Shown: one piece after another, positions 16,951-26,367 of the stretch | Numbering within the stretch: position 1 is the stretch's first letter | Layout: every line of letters begins with the position of its first letter | NCBI GenBank assembly: GCA_965248765.1 | Contig: CBDFKF010000004.1 | Location: 930,001 to 994,000 of the forward strand | DNA length: 64,000 bases | Source of the DNA: CBDFKF01 sp965248765 | GTDB lineage: Bacteria; Pseudomonadota; Alphaproteobacteria; VGEJ01 | Direction: 5' to 3' | The notes under the pieces: generated by a model | The model's input: only the letters and a program-made list of their open reading frames with translations | What the model was told of the DNA's origin: nothing | Databases searched by the model: none | Program-made: the position numbers and the translations under genes

Positions 16951-18576
16951 CTACGTCGGCATCTTGTCGATGATCGTCGGCCAAGCCTTGCGGTCTTCAA
17001 CGATCGCGTCGACCATCCGGTTTTCGCCCTTCTTCTGTACGGTCCGGCGCCACTTCTTGGCCGTGTTTTGCATCGCCTCCTTGGCGGTGATGGTGCCCGC
17101 AAACGCCGACTGCAGGTTCTCATCCAGCGCCTGGTGCATCGCCTGCGTCCCCGGCAGGCTCAGCATCGGCGCCGCATAGTTGACGGTCCTCTGGATGATG
17201 TCCATGGCGTAAGCGTGATAAGCCTCGATGATCAGCGGATCCTTAAAGTTGGAGAGCTGGAACGGATCCATATAGCCGGCCGGATTTGCGCTAAGCCACG
17301 GATAAATTGTGGTCGAGCTGGCCCACTGATTGAACAGGAAGGCCGCCTCCGGATACTCGCTCTGCGACGAGATCCCCGTGCTCACGTTTCCATAGAAAAC
17401 GGTGCGACGCACGAGATCGTTGCCGAGCTGGTAGCCCGGCGGCATGAATGCGCCCAGCTTGCCGCCGATCATTGTCGTCAACCATTCCTCCGATTTCGCC
17501 TCCGGGCGGTCGAGGAACTTAGCGAGGTTGGTATTGACTCCGGCCATCGCGGACGTACCCGCGGCCATGCTGCCGTAGGCCTCGAACCAACTCCACGTAA
17601 ACGAGGCTCCCTTGCCCGAGTACTTAGCGTACTGGAGGTGCTGCTCGGTGTTCTCGATACCTTCGTCCGAATCGATGGTTGGATTGCCGTCCAAGTCAAA
17701 CAAGTAGAGGTTCGGTTTGGCGCGGCTGACGTAGCGCATCACCCACGTCCCGAGACCCCAGACCTTGCCCATGTAGTTGGTGTGGCCGTCGATCCCGGTG
17801 CTCGCGAAATAGGATGCCACATCGTCCACCTGGCCCCACGTTACCGGCGGCGCGAGCGCATAACCGTGCTTGTCGCCGAACGCTTTCTGATGGGACGCGT
17901 CGCCGAACAGGTCCTTGCGGTAGTACCAGGTCCAGAAATCACCGTCGTAGGACATGCCGACCACATTGCCCTTGTATTTGTACAAGAGATTGTACACAGA
18001 CGGCGGTACGCCGCGCTCTGGGTCGTCCCAGTCGGGCTGATACTTCTCGACGTAGGGGTCGAGATTGATGAGGCCACCGGCATCGGTGAGGTCACCGAAG
18101 TGGTTCACGAGGATGCAGTAGATGTCGTACGCGGCGGCCTTGGTCGTCACGTCCTGCAACGTCTTAGCGTACAGATCGTCGAGCGGAATGCCGATCAGCT
18201 CGACCGGGATGCCGGTTTCCTTCTCCCAAATGCTCAGCGCCGTCGGGGCGCCCGCCGGATGGGCCTTGGTGAAGTGGCCGATCGCGCCATCGACCATGGC
18301 ACAGATGATCTTCTCAGGTGCCTTGCCTTGGGCCTTGAGTTTCTTGATGCCCTCGATCGCGCGGCCGGCGGCCATGGTGTCGTTGTACTGATAGCGCTCG
18401 GCGCCGGGAAACCCGGTCGGCCCGCCGGTCATGCCGGGAGCGTAGTCCGCTGCGCTCGCGTGACGCGTCAGGAACCGTGGGCCGATTCCAGCGGCCGACG
18501 TCAGCGCCAGGCCGGCCGCACCAGTCTTAAGCGCCTGCCGGCGCGTTACGCCCATCTTGCTGGTCCGTTTCGTCAT
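16951..18576 (-). CDS. Tat-exported ABC solute-binding protein (sugar type)
   Basis: A 541-residue extracellular solute-binding protein. The N terminus has a twin-arginine signal (TRRQALKTGAAGLAL) with cleavage near ASAAD, suggesting export in folded form. The mature part has the type I carbohydrate-binding protein pattern, with segments such as DIYCILVNHFGDL and ATSIFAST-like hinge regions. The start at 18576 is chosen because GAGGGAGG precedes it and the Tat signal follows; a frame extending to 18747 lacks these. It leads the operon with two permeases and a halogenase. The ligand cannot be inferred. Confidence 0.88.
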   Translation of the reverse strand: MTKRTSKMGVTRRQALKTGAAGLALTSAAGIGPRFLTRHASAADYAPGMTGGPTGFPGAERYQYNDTMAAGRAIEGIKKLKAQGKAPEKIICAMVDGAIGHFTKAHPAGAPTALSIWEKETGIPVELIGIPLDDLYAKTLQDVTTKAAAYDIYCILVNHFGDLTDAGGLINLDPYVEKYQPDWDDPERGVPPSVYNLLYKYKGNVVGMSYDGDFWTWYYRKDLFGDASHQKAFGDKHGYALAPPVTWGQVDDVASYFASTGIDGHTNYMGKVWGLGTWVMRYVSRAKPNLYLFDLDGNPTIDSDEGIENTEQHLQYAKYSGKGASFTWSWFEAYGSMAAGTSAMAGVNTNLAKFLDRPEAKSEEWLTTMIGGKLGAFMPPGYQLGNDLVRRTVFYGNVSTGISSQSEYPEAAFLFNQWASSTTIYPWLSANPAGYMDPFQLSNFKDPLIIEAYHAYAMDIIQRTVNYAAPMLSLPGTQAMHQALDENLQSAFAGTITAKEAMQNTAKKWRRTVQKKGENRMVDAIVEDRKAWPTIIDKMPT

Positions 18577-18662
18577 GATTCCTCCCTCAATACGACGTGT
18601 CGAAACCCGATCCGGCCGCGCGCGGCACAACGCCGCCCACGCCGTGACAGAACTCTTCATCA

Positions 18663-18681
18663 GTTGACTAAACAAGTCAAC
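18663..18681. promoter_or_regulatory. Candidate operator in divergent promoter region
   Basis: Perfect inverted repeat GTTGACT-AAACA-AGTCAAC, 87 bases upstream of the binding-protein start and 95 bases upstream of the monooxygenase start. Its central position suggests one regulator controls both divergent units. No regulator gene is adjacent. Confidence 0.5.
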
Positions 18682-18776
18682 CGTCGCCCGCTCCGCGGGG
18701 TGGCGCACGCTAGGGTGAACGCCTAAAGTACGCCCCGGCGCCCGCATGCATTATCATAAGGAAAGGGAGGACGGCC

Positions 18777-19883
18777 GTGAGACTCGGGATGTTCATGATG
18801 CCGCTGCACGATGTGGCACGCGATACCCACACGGCGCTCATGGAAGATGTTGAGATCGCCGTGCACTGCGATGAACTCGGGTTTGACGAGTTTTGGATGG
18901 GCGAACATTACGCCTGCAAGACCGAGCCTGTGCCGGCACCGATGATCTTCCTCGCCAACCTAATCGCTCGCACGAAAAATATGAAACTCGGTACCGGCGT
19001 CATCAACTTGCCGCTGGCCCATCCTGCCGCGGTGGCCTCTCATATTGCGCTTCTGGACCATCTGAGCGAGGGGCGGCTTCTGTTCGGCATCGGGCCCGGT
19101 GGCCTCGTCGCGGACCTTGAGATGTTCGGCGCCGGCGAACCTGAGCAATGGGGTTCCAAGATGCACGAGAGCATCGACATGATCCTCAAACTCTGGTCGC
19201 AAGACGCACCATTCGATATCGAGGGCAAGCATTGGCACATCAAGCTCACTGAGAACATCCTCGACGAGTTCGGCGTTGGCGTCATTTCCAAGCCGTTCCA
19301 AAAGCCCCATCCGCCGATCGCGAACCCAGCAATGAGCCCGCATTCGGGCTCGATGCGCGCGGCCGGCGAGAAGGGATGGATCCCCATTTCGTCCAACCTG
19401 ATCCCGACGTACAGCGTGGCCAGCCAGTGGCAGAAGTATGTCGAAGGGTGTGCCGCGGCGGGCCGCGACGCCGATCCCCAGATCTGGCGGGTCTCACGCA
19501 CGATATTCGTCGCCGACAGCGACGATGAGGCGGAGGAGTACGTGCAGCGGGAGGGTGGCTGTCTGGACTTCTACTACACCTACGTCCACGGCCTGCTCAC
19601 CGCGATGAACTTGTTGCATGTCTTAAAGCCTGACCCCGACATGGCGGACGATGAGTTCACCGCTGAGTTCTACCTTCGGGACAACCTGATCCACGGCAGC
19701 CCGGACACCGTCGTAGAGAAGCTGTTGGCGCTCCGGGACGAAGTGGGCGATTTCGGCACTCTGGTGATTGCGGCGCTCGAATATCAGGACCGAGCGCGCA
19801 TCCGCAACTCGATGACGCTGATTGCCAACCCCGTGATGCCCAAATTGCGCGGCGCCATCGGCCGGGCCGCTGCCGCGCAATAG
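18777..19883 (+). CDS. Luciferase-like (LLM class) flavin-dependent monooxygenase
   Basis: A 368-residue TIM-barrel protein of the bacterial luciferase-like superfamily, which uses reduced FMN and oxygen. It begins MRLGMFMMPLH, has the FDEFWMGEHY segment after strand 2, LGTGVINLPLAHP, and LSEGRLLFGIGPG, all standard landmarks. A GTG at 18777 preceded by GGAGG is the start. It is divergent from the halogenase-containing transport operon and 49 bases upstream of a GMC oxidoreductase gene, so the two oxidoreductases are probably co-transcribed. Substrate unknown. Confidence 0.9.
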   Translation: MRLGMFMMPLHDVARDTHTALMEDVEIAVHCDELGFDEFWMGEHYACKTEPVPAPMIFLANLIARTKNMKLGTGVINLPLAHPAAVASHIALLDHLSEGRLLFGIGPGGLVADLEMFGAGEPEQWGSKMHESIDMILKLWSQDAPFDIEGKHWHIKLTENILDEFGVGVISKPFQKPHPPIANPAMSPHSGSMRAAGEKGWIPISSNLIPTYSVASQWQKYVEGCAAAGRDADPQIWRVSRTIFVADSDDEAEEYVQREGGCLDFYYTYVHGLLTAMNLLHVLKPDPDMADDEFTAEFYLRDNLIHGSPDTVVEKLLALRDEVGDFGTLVIAALEYQDRARIRNSMTLIANPVMPKLRGAIGRAAAAQ

Positions 19884-19932
19884 AAGTTCGCTCTCACCCA
19901 CCGCGCAACATGGCGAACAAAAGGAGGGTTGC

Positions 19933-21537
19933 TTGACGAATCCGACCGACTTCGATGACGCGGTCGCGGCCGTCACCTTTGATCACGACGATGAATCCGT
20001 GGTCGTCATCGTTGGTTCCGGTGCCGGCGGCGGAACGCTCGCCAACGAGCTCTGCCAAAAGGGCATCGACGTCGTCTTGCTCGAGGCCGGGCCGCGCATC
20101 GAGATGGAGGAATTCGTCAACGACGAGTTCGAGATGGCCGACAAGCTGATCTGGGCCGACAAACGCAAGGCGACGGGGAACCGCGCCTCGGTAAACGCCT
20201 ATCCGAGTGCACCGGCCTGGGTTTGTAAGACCGTCGGGGGCTCGACGGTCCACTGGACCGGGACATGTCCCCGCATCAAAGATTTCGAGTTCAAGGCGCG
20301 CAGTACCTACGGAGATATCCCGGGCACCACGTTGATGGACTGGCCCATCAGCCTCGCCGACCTCGAGCCGTACTACGATCGCGCAGAGGACAAGCTTGGC
20401 GTAACCGGTACCCACGGCATTCCGTTTCAGCCCGGCAACAACAATTTCAAGGTCTTCGCCCACGGCGCCCGGCGCGTCGGTTACCAGCACGTGTTCACCG
20501 GGCACTACGCAATAAACCCCGTCCCGCGCGATGGCCGCAACGCCTGCGATCAAATCGGCTTTTGCGTCCAGGGCTGCAAGTCGGGCGCCAAGTGGTCGAC
20601 GCTCTACACAGAGATCCCACGCGCCGAGGAGACCGGCCGCTGCGAGGTGCGGCCCAATGCGATGGCGCTTGAGGTCCACCACAATGCCGAAGGCAAGGTC
20701 AACGGCGTGCTGTACGCCGATAAGGCAGGAAGCCAGCACCTCCAGAAGGCGCGTATCGTCTGCGTTGCCGGCAACTCGATCGAGACACCGCGCCTTCTGT
20801 TGAACTCAGCCTCGAGCAAATACCCCGATGGACTTGCCAACTCCTCCGGTCAAGTCGGTGGGAACTTTATGACCCACACCGAGGCTGGCGTGTTCGCGAG
20901 CTTCGACAAGCCCGTCAACTGGCACCGCGGGCGGCAGGCGGCAGGCGCCGTGTGGGATGAATCCCACTTCAGACCCGAACGCGGCTTCGTCGGCGGATAT
21001 TACATGCTGGTTTTTCATATGGGGCTCTACGGCCTGGCAGCGTCGCTCGACCCTAAAGGCTGGGGGCGTAAGTACGTCTCTATGCTAGAGAACTACCAGT
21101 ACATAGCCGGCAGCAGCATGGTGGGCGAGGACATGCCGACGCCGGTGAACTCGGTCTCGGTGGACCGGGACGAGACAGACCAATACGGCAAGCCTATTCC
21201 CCACATCCATCAGGACGATCACCCGAACGATCACGTAATGCGCAACCACTATCTCAAGCAGATCTCGGCGGTTTACGATGCGGCCGGGGCCCGCGAGATG
21301 ACGGAATGGCGCGCCTACCCCACCGGACACAACCTCGGCACTTGCCGCATGAGCGACAACCCGCGCGACGGAGTGGTGAACAGCTTTGGCCAGAGCCACG
21401 ACACTCCCAATCTATTCATCTCTGATGGCAGTCAGTTCACGACGAGTGCTGCAGCGAATCCGACGTTGACCATCATCGCACTTACCATCCGCCAGGCCGA
21501 GTACATCGCTGACAAGATGCGCGGCAACGAGATCTAA
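19933..21537 (+). CDS. GMC family FAD-dependent oxidoreductase
   Basis: A 534-residue glucose-methanol-choline oxidoreductase. The N-terminal FAD motif is GSGAGG (28-33) after a VVVIV strand; the KTVGGSTVHWTG segment and the C-terminal LGTCRMS, NLFISDGSQF and NPTLTIIALT blocks match the family. Enzymes like this oxidise alcohols or sugars. The start is a TTG at 19933 with an excellent AAGGAGGG upstream; no better start exists. It follows the LLM monooxygenase. A close paralogue, disrupted by a frame change, lies at 27553-29123 in the opposite orientation. Confidence 0.9.
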   Translation: MTNPTDFDDAVAAVTFDHDDESVVVIVGSGAGGGTLANELCQKGIDVVLLEAGPRIEMEEFVNDEFEMADKLIWADKRKATGNRASVNAYPSAPAWVCKTVGGSTVHWTGTCPRIKDFEFKARSTYGDIPGTTLMDWPISLADLEPYYDRAEDKLGVTGTHGIPFQPGNNNFKVFAHGARRVGYQHVFTGHYAINPVPRDGRNACDQIGFCVQGCKSGAKWSTLYTEIPRAEETGRCEVRPNAMALEVHHNAEGKVNGVLYADKAGSQHLQKARIVCVAGNSIETPRLLLNSASSKYPDGLANSSGQVGGNFMTHTEAGVFASFDKPVNWHRGRQAAGAVWDESHFRPERGFVGGYYMLVFHMGLYGLAASLDPKGWGRKYVSMLENYQYIAGSSMVGEDMPTPVNSVSVDRDETDQYGKPIPHIHQDDHPNDHVMRNHYLKQISAVYDAAGAREMTEWRAYPTGHNLGTCRMSDNPRDGVVNSFGQSHDTPNLFISDGSQFTTSAAANPTLTIIALTIRQAEYIADKMRGNEI

Positions 21538-21590
21538 ACGAGCGCGGCGGTGCTCACTCGGCGCCGCCGTTACCGTCCAGGTGGCACTGG

Positions 21591-22895
21591 CTAGCGGGCA
21601 CGCTCGAGGATGGCGACGAAGAAGCCGTCGGTGCCGTGGCGGGCCGGCGAGAGGGTGAGGTAGTCGCCCTCGGCAGGGCAATCGCCATCGAGTGTCTGTG
21701 CCCACACAACCGCGATCGGCACGGGCGTAAACTCGGCGGCGCCGGCCAGGAAGGCAGTAACGACTTCCTCGTTCTCCTGGGCAAAGATCGAGCAAGTTGC
21801 GTAGATCAGCCGGCCGCCGGGCCGCACCAGCGGCGCGGCGGCATCAAGGATTTTGAGCTGTGCAGCATTGTGGCTTGCCAGCGAATCGGGCGAGAGACGC
21901 CACAATACGTCGGGGTTGCGCCGCCAAGTGCCGGCACCGGAGCACGGCGCGTCGACCAGCACGCGGTGAGCCGTTCCCTCGTGGTTCGCGTACCAAGGGT
22001 CGTCGGCGCCGCCGAGGCGGTGCAGCTGCACGTTCCGGGTTCCCGCCCGGACGAGGCGTCGCTGCATGCGACCGAGCCGACGGCGGTCGATGTCGCACGC
22101 ATAGATCTGGCCACGGTTTTGCAGTACGGCGGCTAACGCCAAGCTCTTGCCGCCGGCTCCGGCGCATAGATCGACGACCTGCTGACCAGTGTCCGCCCCA
22201 ACCAAAAGGGCAACGATCTGGGCGCCCTCATCCTGTATCTCGAACAGACCGCGACGGTACGCTTCCGTACGAGTGACGGAACCCGACGCCTCAAGCCGAA
22301 GACCGAGCGGTGAATACGGCGTTGGCGCGGCGGTGATGCCAATAACGTCTAGCGCTGCGAGCGCTCCCGCGCGATCCGTCCGCAGCGTGTTGACTCGTAG
22401 GTCGAGCGGCGCGCGCCGGGCGAACGCAGCTGCTTCCTCATCCAAAGCCGCGCCAAAGCGCGCCCGCAAGGGTGCTTCTAACCAGGCCGGATAATTCCCG
22501 CGAACCCAAGCCGGCACCTCGCCGACCGAGGGTTGCCGGACCAGGTCATCGAAGCGATGCCGTTCCGCATCGTCGAGTTGTTTCGGCCCGTGCCCTTCGC
22601 CGGTAAACAGCGCCTCGAGTTCGTTCGCCGGCGTTTCCTCGAGCAGCACAAGCGCGCCGAAGCATAGGTCGCGCGGCGAGGGCCTCGCGACCCCCGCCCC
22701 ACCAAGGCGCCACAGGAGCTCTGCACGGTGGCGCAGGATGTTGTAGACGCGCTCGGCGATCGCTGCCCGGTCCTTGGCTCCGGCGTAGCGTCGAGCGCGA
22801 AAGAAACTGAAGACTGCACGATCAGCCGGATCGGCCCCAGCCAGGATCTTGCCCAACAGGTCGATCGCCGCTTGTACGCGCGCGTCGGCGCGCAT
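21591..22895 (-). CDS. rsmB: 16S rRNA m5C methyltransferase RsmB
   Basis: A 434-residue RsmB/Sun-type methyltransferase, which makes m5C967 in 16S rRNA (E. coli numbering). An N-terminal NusB-like helical domain (RVYNILRHRAELLWRL) is followed by the SAM-dependent domain with VDLCAGAGGKSLALA, the catalytic PC motif VDAPCSGAGTW and the TC motif YATCSIFAQENE. It lies 20 bases after guaB and is likely in its transcript. It converges with the GMC oxidoreductase gene. Confidence 0.93.
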   Translation of the reverse strand: MRADARVQAAIDLLGKILAGADPADRAVFSFFRARRYAGAKDRAAIAERVYNILRHRAELLWRLGGAGVARPSPRDLCFGALVLLEETPANELEALFTGEGHGPKQLDDAERHRFDDLVRQPSVGEVPAWVRGNYPAWLEAPLRARFGAALDEEAAAFARRAPLDLRVNTLRTDRAGALAALDVIGITAAPTPYSPLGLRLEASGSVTRTEAYRRGLFEIQDEGAQIVALLVGADTGQQVVDLCAGAGGKSLALAAVLQNRGQIYACDIDRRRLGRMQRRLVRAGTRNVQLHRLGGADDPWYANHEGTAHRVLVDAPCSGAGTWRRNPDVLWRLSPDSLASHNAAQLKILDAAAPLVRPGGRLIYATCSIFAQENEEVVTAFLAGAAEFTPVPIAVVWAQTLDGDCPAEGDYLTLSPARHGTDGFFVAILERAR

Positions 22896-22915
22896 GCCTT
22901 AGCGCCCCCAGCAGG

Positions 22916-24379
22916 TCAGTCGGGACGCGGATAGTTGGGTGATTCGCGGGTGATCAGAACATCGTGCACATGGCTCTCGCGCAGACCGAATGCAGTTACC
23001 CGACAGAACCGGCAGTTGCGCTGCATCTCCGCGATGCTCTGGTTGCCGGTGTAGCCCATGGCGGCCCGCAAGCCGCCGACAAGTTGGTGAATGACGGCAG
23101 GCGTGGGACCGCGGTAAGCCACCTGTCCTTCGATTCCCTCGGGCACCAGCTTTAACGCGTCCGCGATGTCCTCCTGGAAATAGCGATCCGCCGAGCCACG
23201 CGCCATTGCTGCGACCGAACCCATACCCCGGTACGCCTTGTAGCTGCGCCCCTGGTAGAAGAAGACCTCGCCCGGCGCCTCCTCTGTTCCGGCCAAGAAC
23301 GAGCCCACCATTGCACACGCAGCCCCGGCCGCAATCGCTTTTGCAAGGTCGCCCGAATACTTGACGCCGCCGTCGGCGATCACCGGGACGTCCGCTTTCT
23401 GACACTCTGCGGCCGCCTCCATCACCGCGGTGAATTGGGGCACGCCGACACCAGCAACCATGCGCGTCGTACATATCGATCCAGGCCCGATGCCCACCTT
23501 GACCGCATCGGCTCCCGCATCGATCAGGGCACGAGCCCCGTCGGCCGTGGCCACGTTGCCCGCGACGACCTGCGCACGATTGCTGCGTTTTTTGATTCCC
23601 TCGACTGCTTCCAGCACACGACGAGAGTGGCCGTGTGCAGTATCGACGACGATCAGATCAACGCCAGCATCGACCAGCGCGTCCGCCCGAGCAATACCAG
23701 TATCACCGACGTTGGTCGCGGCCGCCGTTCGCAGCCGCCCGTGTTCGTCCTTGCAGGCGTTCGGATGCAGCTCCGCCTTCTCGATGTCCTTGACGGTGAT
23801 CAGCCCGATGCAGCGGTAATCGTCATCAACCACCAAAAGCTTCTCGATGCGATGCTGATGCAGAAGCCGCTTGGCTTCCTGGCTTGCCACCCCCTCGCGG
23901 ACAGTGACCAGGTTCTCCTTGGTCATCAGATCCTTTACTGGCTGCGTCGCGTCGGTTGCAAAGCGCACGTCACGGTTCGTAAGAATCCCGCAAAGGCGTC
24001 GGTTGCCGGCCTCGACAACGGGGATGCCAGAGATGCGATGGCGTGTCATGAGTTCCAGCGCATCGGCGAGCGTTTGCTCCGGTGCGATCGTGACCGGGTT
24101 GATGACCATGCCCGATTCGAACTTCTTGACCTTGCGAACCTCGTCCGCCTGAGCCTCGATCTCCAGGTTGCGGTGTATCACGCCGAGACCGCCGAGCTGA
24201 GCCATCGCGATCGCCATGGCGCTCTCGGTGACCGTGTCCATGGCCGCCGAGATCACGGGGATACCGAGCTCGACGGTCTGAGTGATGTGGGTGTGGGTAT
24301 TGACTTGGGAGGGCAGAACGGAGGAGGCCGCGGGAACCAGGGTGACATCGTCGAAGGTCAGTGCCTCTGGGATTTCCAT
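22916..24379 (-). CDS. guaB: IMP dehydrogenase
   Basis: Oxidises IMP to XMP with NAD, the committed step to guanine nucleotides. Full length (487 residues). The TIM barrel begins EALTFDDVTLVPA; the inserted CBS pair occupies about residues 90-200 (HRISGIPVVEAGNRRLCGIL and CIGLITVKDIEKAE); the active-site cysteine is in GIGPGSICTTRMVAGVG; the flap region MGYTGNQSI is present. GGAGG precedes the ATG. It lies in the minus-strand run ppx-rlmE-guaB-rsmB. Confidence 0.97.
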   Translation of the reverse strand: MEIPEALTFDDVTLVPAASSVLPSQVNTHTHITQTVELGIPVISAAMDTVTESAMAIAMAQLGGLGVIHRNLEIEAQADEVRKVKKFESGMVINPVTIAPEQTLADALELMTRHRISGIPVVEAGNRRLCGILTNRDVRFATDATQPVKDLMTKENLVTVREGVASQEAKRLLHQHRIEKLLVVDDDYRCIGLITVKDIEKAELHPNACKDEHGRLRTAAATNVGDTGIARADALVDAGVDLIVVDTAHGHSRRVLEAVEGIKKRSNRAQVVAGNVATADGARALIDAGADAVKVGIGPGSICTTRMVAGVGVPQFTAVMEAAAECQKADVPVIADGGVKYSGDLAKAIAAGAACAMVGSFLAGTEEAPGEVFFYQGRSYKAYRGMGSVAAMARGSADRYFQEDIADALKLVPEGIEGQVAYRGPTPAVIHQLVGGLRAAMGYTGNQSIAEMQRNCRFCRVTAFGLRESHVHDVLITRESPNYPRPD

Positions 24380-24416
24380 GCTGCCTCCGTCGCGGTGGCG
24401 CGCACTATGCCATGGC

Positions 24417-25148
24417 TCAGGGGTGATTCACAGCGCCATCTGGCGGTGTGCGTTCGCTCGACAGCGCCCCAGCGGTGGTGCCGCGAAAGCCGAGAGCAAC
24501 GAGGTATGTCTCGGCTGATTCGGGGCGGCTCGCGGACGGCTTGGCGTGCCGCACGCTGCGGAAGGATCGTTTGAGACGCGCGAGTAGCTCGCCCTCAGCA
24601 CCGCCCTGATAGACCTTGGCGACGAAGGCGCCGCCTGGAGCGAGGATGGCCTCGGCGAGCGCGTAAGCCACCTCGCACAACGCGACGATCCGGATATGGT
24701 CGGTGGCAACGTGCCCGGTTGCTGCTGGCGCCATATCGCTAAGGACAACATCGACCGTGCCATTCGCCGCCTTCTTGATCTCTTCGGCAGCGATGGGAGC
24801 GCCCACATCTAGTTCGAGTACGGTGACCCCATCCATTGGCGCCATGTCGGCACGGTCGACGGCGATGACCCGGCTTGGGCCCAGGCGCTCGCGCGCGATC
24901 TGACTCCACCCACCCGGGGCCGCACCGAGGTCGACCACTCTGCAGCCACGTTTGAGGAACCGAAAGCGGTCGTCGAGCTGCTTGAGCTTGTAGGCGGCGC
25001 GAGAGCGATACCCCTCGCGCACGGCCGCCAGGACATATGGGTCGCGCAGCTGCCGCGCCAACCACCGCGTGGAGGATGACTTGCGCCCCCGGACCGCACG
25101 GATTCGCCGCCGAACCGAGGAACGGCCCCGCTCTGCTTGCCGTGCCAC
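24417..25148 (-). CDS. rlmE: 23S rRNA 2'-O-ribose methyltransferase RlmE (FtsJ/RrmJ)
   Basis: Methylates U2552 (E. coli numbering) of 23S rRNA late in 50S assembly. In this 243-residue protein the K-D-K-E tetrad is visible at Lys54 (AAYKLKQLD), Asp138 (LSDMAP), Lys178 (FVAKVYQGG) and Glu213 (SAETYLVALGF), with the SAM motif VDLGAAPGGW at 72-81. The basic N-terminal extension is usual in alphaproteobacteria. It starts with GTG three bases after the ppx stop, indicating co-transcription. Confidence 0.95.
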   Translation of the reverse strand: MARQAERGRSSVRRRIRAVRGRKSSSTRWLARQLRDPYVLAAVREGYRSRAAYKLKQLDDRFRFLKRGCRVVDLGAAPGGWSQIARERLGPSRVIAVDRADMAPMDGVTVLELDVGAPIAAEEIKKAANGTVDVVLSDMAPAATGHVATDHIRIVALCEVAYALAEAILAPGGAFVAKVYQGGAEGELLARLKRSFRSVRHAKPSASRPESAETYLVALGFRGTTAGALSSERTPPDGAVNHP

Positions 25149-25151
25149 CGC

Positions 25152-26201
25152 TCAGGAGGGTGTTACGGCGGCGTCGGCCGCCTCCATCAGCGCGATTAGC
25201 ATGCCCTCACGCAAGCCACGATCCGCCACGCAGATCGTGCCAACCGGCCAGATGCGCATGATGGCCTCAAGGATGGCGCCGCCGGCGACAACGAGATCGG
25301 CTCGGCCTCGACGAATGCAGGGATGGCGGACACGATCGCCGTATCCCATGGAGGACAAACGCGCCGAAGCACGTTGAAGGTCGTCGATAGTGAACCAGCT
25401 GCCGTCGACGCGGGAGCGGTCGTATTTCGGAAGGTCGAGATGGATTGCCGCGAGGGTTGTCACAGTGCCTGAGGTACCGAGCATGTGGACACGACTCCGT
25501 TCGATCTCGCGGGTAATGCCGTTGGCGATCTCGAACCCGGTCAGACGGTCGGTCACGTCGTCGACCATCACGCGGTACGTCTCGAGCGGCACCGAACGTC
25601 CACCGTATCGCTCCGCCAGCGTCACCACGCCGCAGCGCAGTGACGTGCAATCTAGGATTCGCGGGCGACGGTCAGCTCCCAGTTCGAGCCACATAAGTTC
25701 GGTCGAACCGCCACCGATATCGAAGACCAACGCGTGCGAGCAGTCGTAGTCCAACAGTGGCGCACAGCCGGAGAGGGCGAGCGTCGCCTCCTCCTCTGCC
25801 CCTATCACCTCGAAGCTGAGGCCAGTCTCGGCTTGCACACGATCAAGAAAGAGACGTCCGTTGGCGGCGCGTCGACAAGCCTCGGTCGCGATGTTGCGAG
25901 AGCGCGAAACTCGATGGCGCCGCATCTTGCGTGCGCAGATGGCGAGCGCACGCACCGTGCGGTCCATCGCTGACTCGTTTAGGCGGCCGGTCCCACCGAG
26001 GCCTTCGCCCAAACGTACGATCCGCGAAAAAGAATCAATGACTTCGAAGCCGTCCGCCGTGGGGCGGGCGATCAGCAGCCGGCAGTTATTGGTACCGAGA
26101 TCAACCGCCGCAAAAATGTGGCCGTGCCTGCCGCCACGAATAGGTGGATCGTCGCGCCCCCCGCAGCGCGCTCCTCTACCACCTTGAACCCGCAGGTCCA
26201 C
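25152..26201 (-). CDS. Ppx/GppA family phosphatase
   Basis: A 349-residue exopolyphosphatase/guanosine pentaphosphatase-family protein with an ASKHA fold. The phosphate loops are IFAAVDLGTNNCRLLIA and LVFDIGGGSTELMW; the acid after EVIGAEEEATLA supplies the catalytic base region. It is the short single-domain alphaproteobacterial type, usually found next to rlmE as here. Whether polyphosphate or pppGpp is the substrate cannot be told. The start is uncertain: the annotated GTG gives an unusual Gly/Arg-rich N terminus of about 28 residues before the conserved domain. Confidence 0.9.
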   Translation of the reverse strand: MDLRVQGGRGARCGGRDDPPIRGGRHGHIFAAVDLGTNNCRLLIARPTADGFEVIDSFSRIVRLGEGLGGTGRLNESAMDRTVRALAICARKMRRHRVSRSRNIATEACRRAANGRLFLDRVQAETGLSFEVIGAEEEATLALSGCAPLLDYDCSHALVFDIGGGSTELMWLELGADRRPRILDCTSLRCGVVTLAERYGGRSVPLETYRVMVDDVTDRLTGFEIANGITREIERSRVHMLGTSGTVTTLAAIHLDLPKYDRSRVDGSWFTIDDLQRASARLSSMGYGDRVRHPCIRRGRADLVVAGGAILEAIMRIWPVGTICVADRGLREGMLIALMEAADAAVTPS

Positions 26202-26367
26202 CTCGCACCCCCGCCATCGCCGGCCTCGGTAGCCGGGCCGCGTTTAGTCTAACAGCTTCAGCAAAGCCGGCGAACCGGCGCTGCGCCGCGGGACGCACGA
26301 CAACTTAAGAGTCAGGGACGGGTTTGCGTAACCGCCCGCTTGTTCTAGAGTCAACGACACGCTTACA

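Noticed and set aside
16789..18726. 645-codon plus-strand frame opposite the binding-protein gene
   Set aside because: An antisense shadow of a clear Tat-exported binding protein; Arg/His/Val-rich with no family features.
23435..24574. 379-codon plus-strand frame opposite guaB
   Set aside because: Shadow of the well-conserved IMP dehydrogenase.
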